From contig CP102145.1 of the NCBI GenBank assembly GCA_024583055.1, positions 930,001 to 994,000 on the forward strand: a stretch of DNA of 64,000 nucleotides. Direction: 5' to 3'. The notes below the pieces were generated by a model. That model was not told the DNA's origin and did no database searches. It saw only the letters and a list, made by a program, of their open reading frames with translations. Positions 60,530 to 64,000 of this stretch are shown here, one piece after another. Position numbers and translations under genes: made by a program. Position 1 is the first letter of the stretch; each line of letters opens with the position of its first letter. Source of the DNA: Streptococcus suis (GTDB taxonomy: Bacteria; Bacillota; Bacilli; Lactobacillales; Streptococcaceae).

Positions 60530-61972
60530 CTATTCTCCTGACATGACTGCCTGCATAGCCGCTTTCATTTGGTTGAGGCTATCTGGATTAACCTCCATCA
60601 TATACAATTGATAACCTGGCATTGCATAAGAAGGCAAGAGACCTGTACTTCCAGTACCCTGCAAGGCTTGGGATTGAACTGTGTAACTGCCACTGCTTTC
60701 CATCTGGGTATTGACCAATTTCATCATGGTTTCCAAACTCATATTGGTCTGGATCGAATCTTGTAGGTTGTTGATGATGGATTGGTAATTGGTTAAATTT
60801 TCAGGTCTGCTTAATTTTTGAATGAGAGCCGCAATGACTTTCTCCTGGTTTTTTCCACGGTCATTGTCGCCGCCCTGTAGCGAATAGCGTTCGCGTACAA
60901 ACATTAAAGCTTTTTCAGAATCCAAATGGATGGTTCCGACAGGGAAATCATGACTCCCTCTGGTAAAGGCCTGGTCGTTGACAATATCTACCCCTCCTAC
61001 GAGGTCAATTAATTTTAGGAAGGAGGTAAAGTTCACACGCGCATAGTAATGAATATCAATGTCATAAAGATTTTCCAAGGTATGCATGGAAGCTTCTACC
61101 CCGTAAACCCCTGCGTGGGTCAATTTGTCTTTTTGATTTTGCCCACCATCTGCAATCGCAACATAGCTATCACGAGGGGTGGTGGTTAAGAGTACCTGTT
61201 TGGTCGCCTGATTGATGGTCATGATGATATTGACATCCGAACGGGAAACGGTCGAGATTGGCCCATAGGTGTCAATGCCGCTGATATAGATGTTCAAGAC
61301 ATCACCAGTCGGTTGGTTGACTGCTGTTTCAACCTTTTTTGTCAAGGTGAAACTGTAGATCTTTTTGACCTTGGTGTCAAAGTCTGGATCTTCCGCAGAG
61401 AGAATATCTGCAAAGACTCCGTTCAAGACCATGGCCTGACTCTCACCAGCAAGCATCTTCTGATAAGCATCCAGATAGGAATCCGTTTTGGTTGGTGTCA
61501 GAGATAGGTTTTTTGTCTGAGACAGGTTGTCCAACAAGGCTTGGATATTGTCACCGTCATTTCCGGTAGGTGCCAACAATTCGGTCACTTGACTGACATC
61601 CGAGACCTGGCTATCTGCAGGAACCAGAACACTCATCTCATATTCAGAATAGGTGGCGTTTGAATTCAACTTGTTCGAAAGGTTGACGATACTCTGGACT
61701 CCATAGAGACCGACAGAACTAACGACAAGGCCTAGAATAAGCAGGAATGCGGTCACTACTTTAGCTCTTTTTCCTAAAATAAGGAACAAACAAACAAGTC
61801 CCAAGAAAATGGCTAACCCAGCCAGGACCAGGTTGAGATTGCGAAAGGCAAGAATGTCATACCGAAACACTTGATACAGTAAGATACCAACTGCACCTGT
61901 GTAGAGGATGAGCAAGGCTAAGTTTGCCCAATGCAGCTGGTTTCTTCGGGATGATTTTTTTGTTCGACTCAT
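60530..61972 (-). CDS. cpsA: LytR-CpsA-Psr family glycopolymer ligase
   Basis: A 480-residue LCP protein with three N-terminal membrane helices ([56 protein letters not shown]), an accessory extracellular domain and the LCP core: [29 protein letters not shown] with [25 protein letters not shown] and the arginine cluster [20 protein letters not shown]. It attaches the finished capsule to peptidoglycan. It is the first gene of the cps operon, one base before cpsB. Confidence 0.95.
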   Translation of the reverse strand: MSRTKKSSRRNQLHWANLALLILYTGAVGILLYQVFRYDILAFRNLNLVLAGLAIFLGLVCLFLILGKRAKVVTAFLLILGLVVSSVGLYGVQSIVNLSNKLNSNATYSEYEMSVLVPADSQVSDVSQVTELLAPTGNDGDNIQALLDNLSQTKNLSLTPTKTDSYLDAYQKMLAGESQAMVLNGVFADILSAEDPDFDTKVKKIYSFTLTKKVETAVNQPTGDVLNIYISGIDTYGPISTVSRSDVNIIMTINQATKQVLLTTTPRDSYVAIADGGQNQKDKLTHAGVYGVEASMHTLENLYDIDIHYYARVNFTSFLKLIDLVGGVDIVNDQAFTRGSHDFPVGTIHLDSEKALMFVRERYSLQGGDNDRGKNQEKVIAALIQKLSRPENLTNYQSIINNLQDSIQTNMSLETMMKLVNTQMESSGSYTVQSQALQGTGSTGLLPSYAMPGYQLYMMEVNPDSLNQMKAAMQAVMSGE

Positions 61973-62010
61973 GGTATTTTAACCCTTTCATTCAAAACTG
62001 TAACATTACT

Positions 62011-62016
62011 ATTATA
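62011..62016 (-). promoter_or_regulatory. cps operon promoter -10 box
   Basis: TATAAT on the minus strand 39 bp before cpsA (GTGATATAATAG). A weak TTAGAA lies 18 bp upstream. A second TATAAT within TTGTAACAAAATTATAATC (about 62059-62064) and a TTTTGT/ACAAAA palindrome (62065-62077) lie further up, so a second start is possible. Confidence 0.6.
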
Positions 62017-62094
62017 TCACAAGTTCTGTACCTCTTCTAACAAATTACTGCCCTAAGATTATAATTTTGTTACAAAACGCACATAAAACGGTTT

Positions 62095-62826
62095 TCAATT
62101 GACCTTTCTGACAAAAACTAGATTCAATTGATCGGAAAGTTCTGCCTGATAAGAAAATCCATCAACGGTAACCTGTTGAAGAGCTACCAATTCAGTAATC
62201 CCTTGCTTGGCCATCACAGAAACAAGGCGTCCTCTGCCCTTTTTTGAAATGGTTGAGTGTATCCTTCGTTTGCCATCCTTTTCCTCCATAAAGGTCACCC
62301 GGACTAGTTTTTTCTGAATCTGGGGAGAAAATACCTGTTCAAATTCAGAAGAAGCGAGGGATAGGATCCAGTCTTCTTCTTCAACGACTTTGTCAAAGGC
62401 CGGTCGCCAGTATTGCTTGAGGGATTTCCCTTCCACTTTGATCCCTGCTTGAAAATCAAGCCGATGGGGAGAAATAAGGTGGTCCGGGCTGATGAGCCCA
62501 TACAAGGCTGTAGCTAGGAGGACATGTTTTTTTAGATAGACCTCCTCATCTATTGTCAGGTCTCTTCGGTCCATATACCGGTACATCAATCCGTCGTACA
62601 ACAACCAGGCTGGATAGGTTTTAGCTTGCTTGGCTTCAATCCGCTTCCAGCGATCCAACTCCAATCCAGCACGGTCATGAGAGATTTTATAAAAGGAAGC
62701 TAATTCTTCCTGCTGGAATTGGCTACAGGTTTGAGCGACCGCTAAACTGGTTGGGTCCAAGGGCTGAAAGGAATGGTTTTCAATAGTGGTATTGAGTTCT
62801 TTTGCATTTGGAAGTATGATTTTCAT
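62095..62826 (-). CDS. yaaA: YaaA-family peroxide-stress protein (orfX)
   Basis: A 243-residue YaaA/DUF328 protein: MKIILPNAKELNTTIENHS, LYGLISPDHLISPHRLDFQAG and LASSEFEQVFSPQ, then GRLVSVMAKQGITELVALQQ. In other bacteria YaaA lowers free iron during peroxide stress. In S. suis the homolog next to cpsA is Orf2X, a non-capsule flank. It is divergent from the MocR regulator. Confidence 0.93.
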   Translation of the reverse strand: MKIILPNAKELNTTIENHSFQPLDPTSLAVAQTCSQFQQEELASFYKISHDRAGLELDRWKRIEAKQAKTYPAWLLYDGLMYRYMDRRDLTIDEEVYLKKHVLLATALYGLISPDHLISPHRLDFQAGIKVEGKSLKQYWRPAFDKVVEEEDWILSLASSEFEQVFSPQIQKKLVRVTFMEEKDGKRRIHSTISKKGRGRLVSVMAKQGITELVALQQVTVDGFSYQAELSDQLNLVFVRKVN

Positions 62827-62878
62827 ATTTCTAGTATACCACGAATGCTAGGGGCTGACACTTGAAAACACGCGCCAC

Positions 62879-62907
62879 TTGTTCACAGAACAGTTTTATA
62901 CTATACT
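62879..62907 (+). promoter_or_regulatory. promoter of the MocR-like regulator with operator-like repeat
   Basis: TTGTTC (62879-62884) and TATACT (62902-62907), 17-bp spacing. TGTTC-ACA-GAACA (62880-62892) overlaps the -35 and could be an autoregulatory site. Confidence 0.65.
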
Positions 62908-62936
62908 AGGACCATAGATCTGTAGGGGGACAGTTG

Positions 62937-64000
62937 ATGAGTAAATACAGGGACATCGTTGAAGACATCCTAGACGGAATCGAACGACAAGACTATAAGC
63001 GGGGAGAAAAACTACCTTCCATTCGCCAATTAAGTCTGCAGTACGAGTGCAGCAAGGATACTGTTCAAAAGGCTATGCAGGAACTCAAGTATCAAAACAA
63101 GATTTATGCGGTCGAAAAAAGTGGCTACTATGTTTTGGATGACCACGACATTTTAGAAGAGCCCATTGATCTGGATCTGACTGATTTTGAAGAACTGCCT
63201 TATGAGGACTTCCGTATTTGTTTACACCAAAGTTTGATTGGCCGTGAAAATTACCTCTTCAATTATTACCATCAGCAAGCCGGTTTGACAGAATTAATCA
63301 CATCTGTTCAACAGCTCCTAATGGACTACCATGTCTATAGCCGAAAAGACCAATTGGTTATCACTGCTGGAAGTCAACAAGCCCTCTATATCCTGAGCCA
63401 ATTGGATTTCGGTCCCGATCGAACCCATATCCTCATTGAGTCTCCTACTTATACTCGTATGGAGGAATTGATTCGCCAACAAGGCCTACCTTACCTGACC
63501 ATCCAACGTAGTATGGAAGGGATTGACTTGGACCGACTGGAAGGTCTTTTTCAGACTGGAACGATAAAATTTTTCTATACCATTCCACGTTTGCATAACC
63601 CACTGGGGACAAGCTACGATAGAAAAACCATGGAGAGGATCGTTCAACTTGCCAAGCGCTATCAGGTCTATCTCATCGAAGATGACTACTTGGCTGATTT
63701 TGATGGAAACCGTCAACTACCCTTACATTACCTTGACAAGAACGACTTTGTCGTCTATATCAAGTCTTTCTCACCAACCTTATTTCCAGCTCTACGGATA
63801 GGTGCCGTTAGCCTGCCTCCCCTTCTCCTCAATGCTTTTTTAACTTATAAAGGATTGATTGACTACGATACCAACCTGATCATGCAAAAAGCACTTTCTT
63901 TGTATATCGATAATGGGATGTTCGCTCGTAACACGCAGCTGCTGCGGGAGCAATCCTTAAATGAAGAAGTTCAAATACAAAATTTGATCAAAAAATATCC
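62937..64000 (+). CDS. GntR/MocR-family regulator (orfY), partial
   Basis: A frame open to the window end, about 354 residues visible. The N-terminus is a GntR winged helix (RGEKLPSIRQLSLQYECSKD, TVQKAMQELKYQNKIYAV) and from residue ~85 a class-I aminotransferase-like domain follows (LTELITSVQQLLMDYHVY, QLVITAGSQQALYIL, the PLP lysine region VVYIKSFSPTLFPALRIG). This is the MocR/PdxR architecture, corresponding to S. suis Orf2Y (YcxD-like). AGGGGGACAGTTG precedes the ATG. Confidence 0.9.
   Translation, partial: MSKYRDIVEDILDGIERQDYKRGEKLPSIRQLSLQYECSKDTVQKAMQELKYQNKIYAVEKSGYYVLDDHDILEEPIDLDLTDFEELPYEDFRICLHQSLIGRENYLFNYYHQQAGLTELITSVQQLLMDYHVYSRKDQLVITAGSQQALYILSQLDFGPDRTHILIESPTYTRMEELIRQQGLPYLTIQRSMEGIDLDRLEGLFQTGTIKFFYTIPRLHNPLGTSYDRKTMERIVQLAKRYQVYLIEDDYLADFDGNRQLPLHYLDKNDFVVYIKSFSPTLFPALRIGAVSLPPLLLNAFLTYKGLIDYDTNLIMQKALSLYIDNGMFARNTQLLREQSLNEEVQIQNLIKKY

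Overview
The window reads as Streptococcus suis or a very close relative. The basis is gene content: the cps locus opens with the S. suis-type orfY (MocR/GntR regulator) and yaaA (orfX) pair next to cpsA, and the flanking housekeeping genes (phoH, yozE-like, dacA, cvfB, frr, pyrH, rplK/rplA, ftsK-type translocase, greA, mltG) are streptococcal in length and motif. Species and serotype are inferences; no search was possible.

Region 1 (1-23240) is most of a temperate siphophage prophage, cut by the left window edge. It is integrated at the 3' end of a tRNA-Thr(GGU) gene (23241-23313). From right to left it holds the integrase, a small zinc-ribbon membrane protein, an ImmA-like protease and a CI-like repressor facing a Cro-like protein with recognisable promoters and operators. 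Next come a run of very small early genes and a replication/recombination block (Sak4-like ATPase, helicase, DUF669 SSB-like protein, D5-type primase/helicase, a motif-rich candidate origin, Prim-Pol, VRR-NUC, DUF3310). A cytosine-5 methyltransferase, a frameshifted HTH gene and a self-contained oppositely oriented MazEF module follow. An ArpU-like late regulator then precedes a candidate late promoter, a tRNA-like relic and the packaging/head genes (terS, terL, portal, minor head protein with a C-terminal ADP-ribosyltransferase-like domain, scaffold, major capsid, connectors).

Region 2 (23241-39200) is host core genome, nearly all on the minus strand. Besides housekeeping genes it has a promoter-to-terminator unit that looks like a ~120-nt small RNA upstream of phoH, an array of eight 57-bp tandem repeats upstream of dacA, and a ribosomal protein L1 autoregulatory leader before rplK.

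Region 3 (39383-64000) is the capsule region. On its left are a UDP-glucose dehydrogenase carrying an N-terminal XRE DNA-binding domain and an ISL3-family transposase relic with one terminal inverted repeat. The cps operon is read right to left. It starts with cpsA, the PHP phosphatase, Wzd and Wze. A Pgl-like set (4,6-dehydratase, aminotransferase, acetyltransferase, initiating phosphosugar transferase) is predicted to start the repeat unit on a di-N-acetylbacillosamine-type sugar. The serotype-specific genes include several glycosyltransferases, Wzy, Wzx, a CDP-glycerol pathway (TagD-like and TagB/F-like) and a full phosphocholine cassette (LicD, LicB, LicC and a nucleotidyltransferase-choline kinase fusion). 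Together they predict a capsule carrying both glycerol phosphate and phosphocholine. A Fic-family pseudogene sits inside the operon.

The points most worth a second look are the unusual lic cassette with two nucleotidyltransferases, the HTH-UGDH fusion beside it, the candidate small RNA, the ART-tailed phage head protein, and the 57-bp repeat array.
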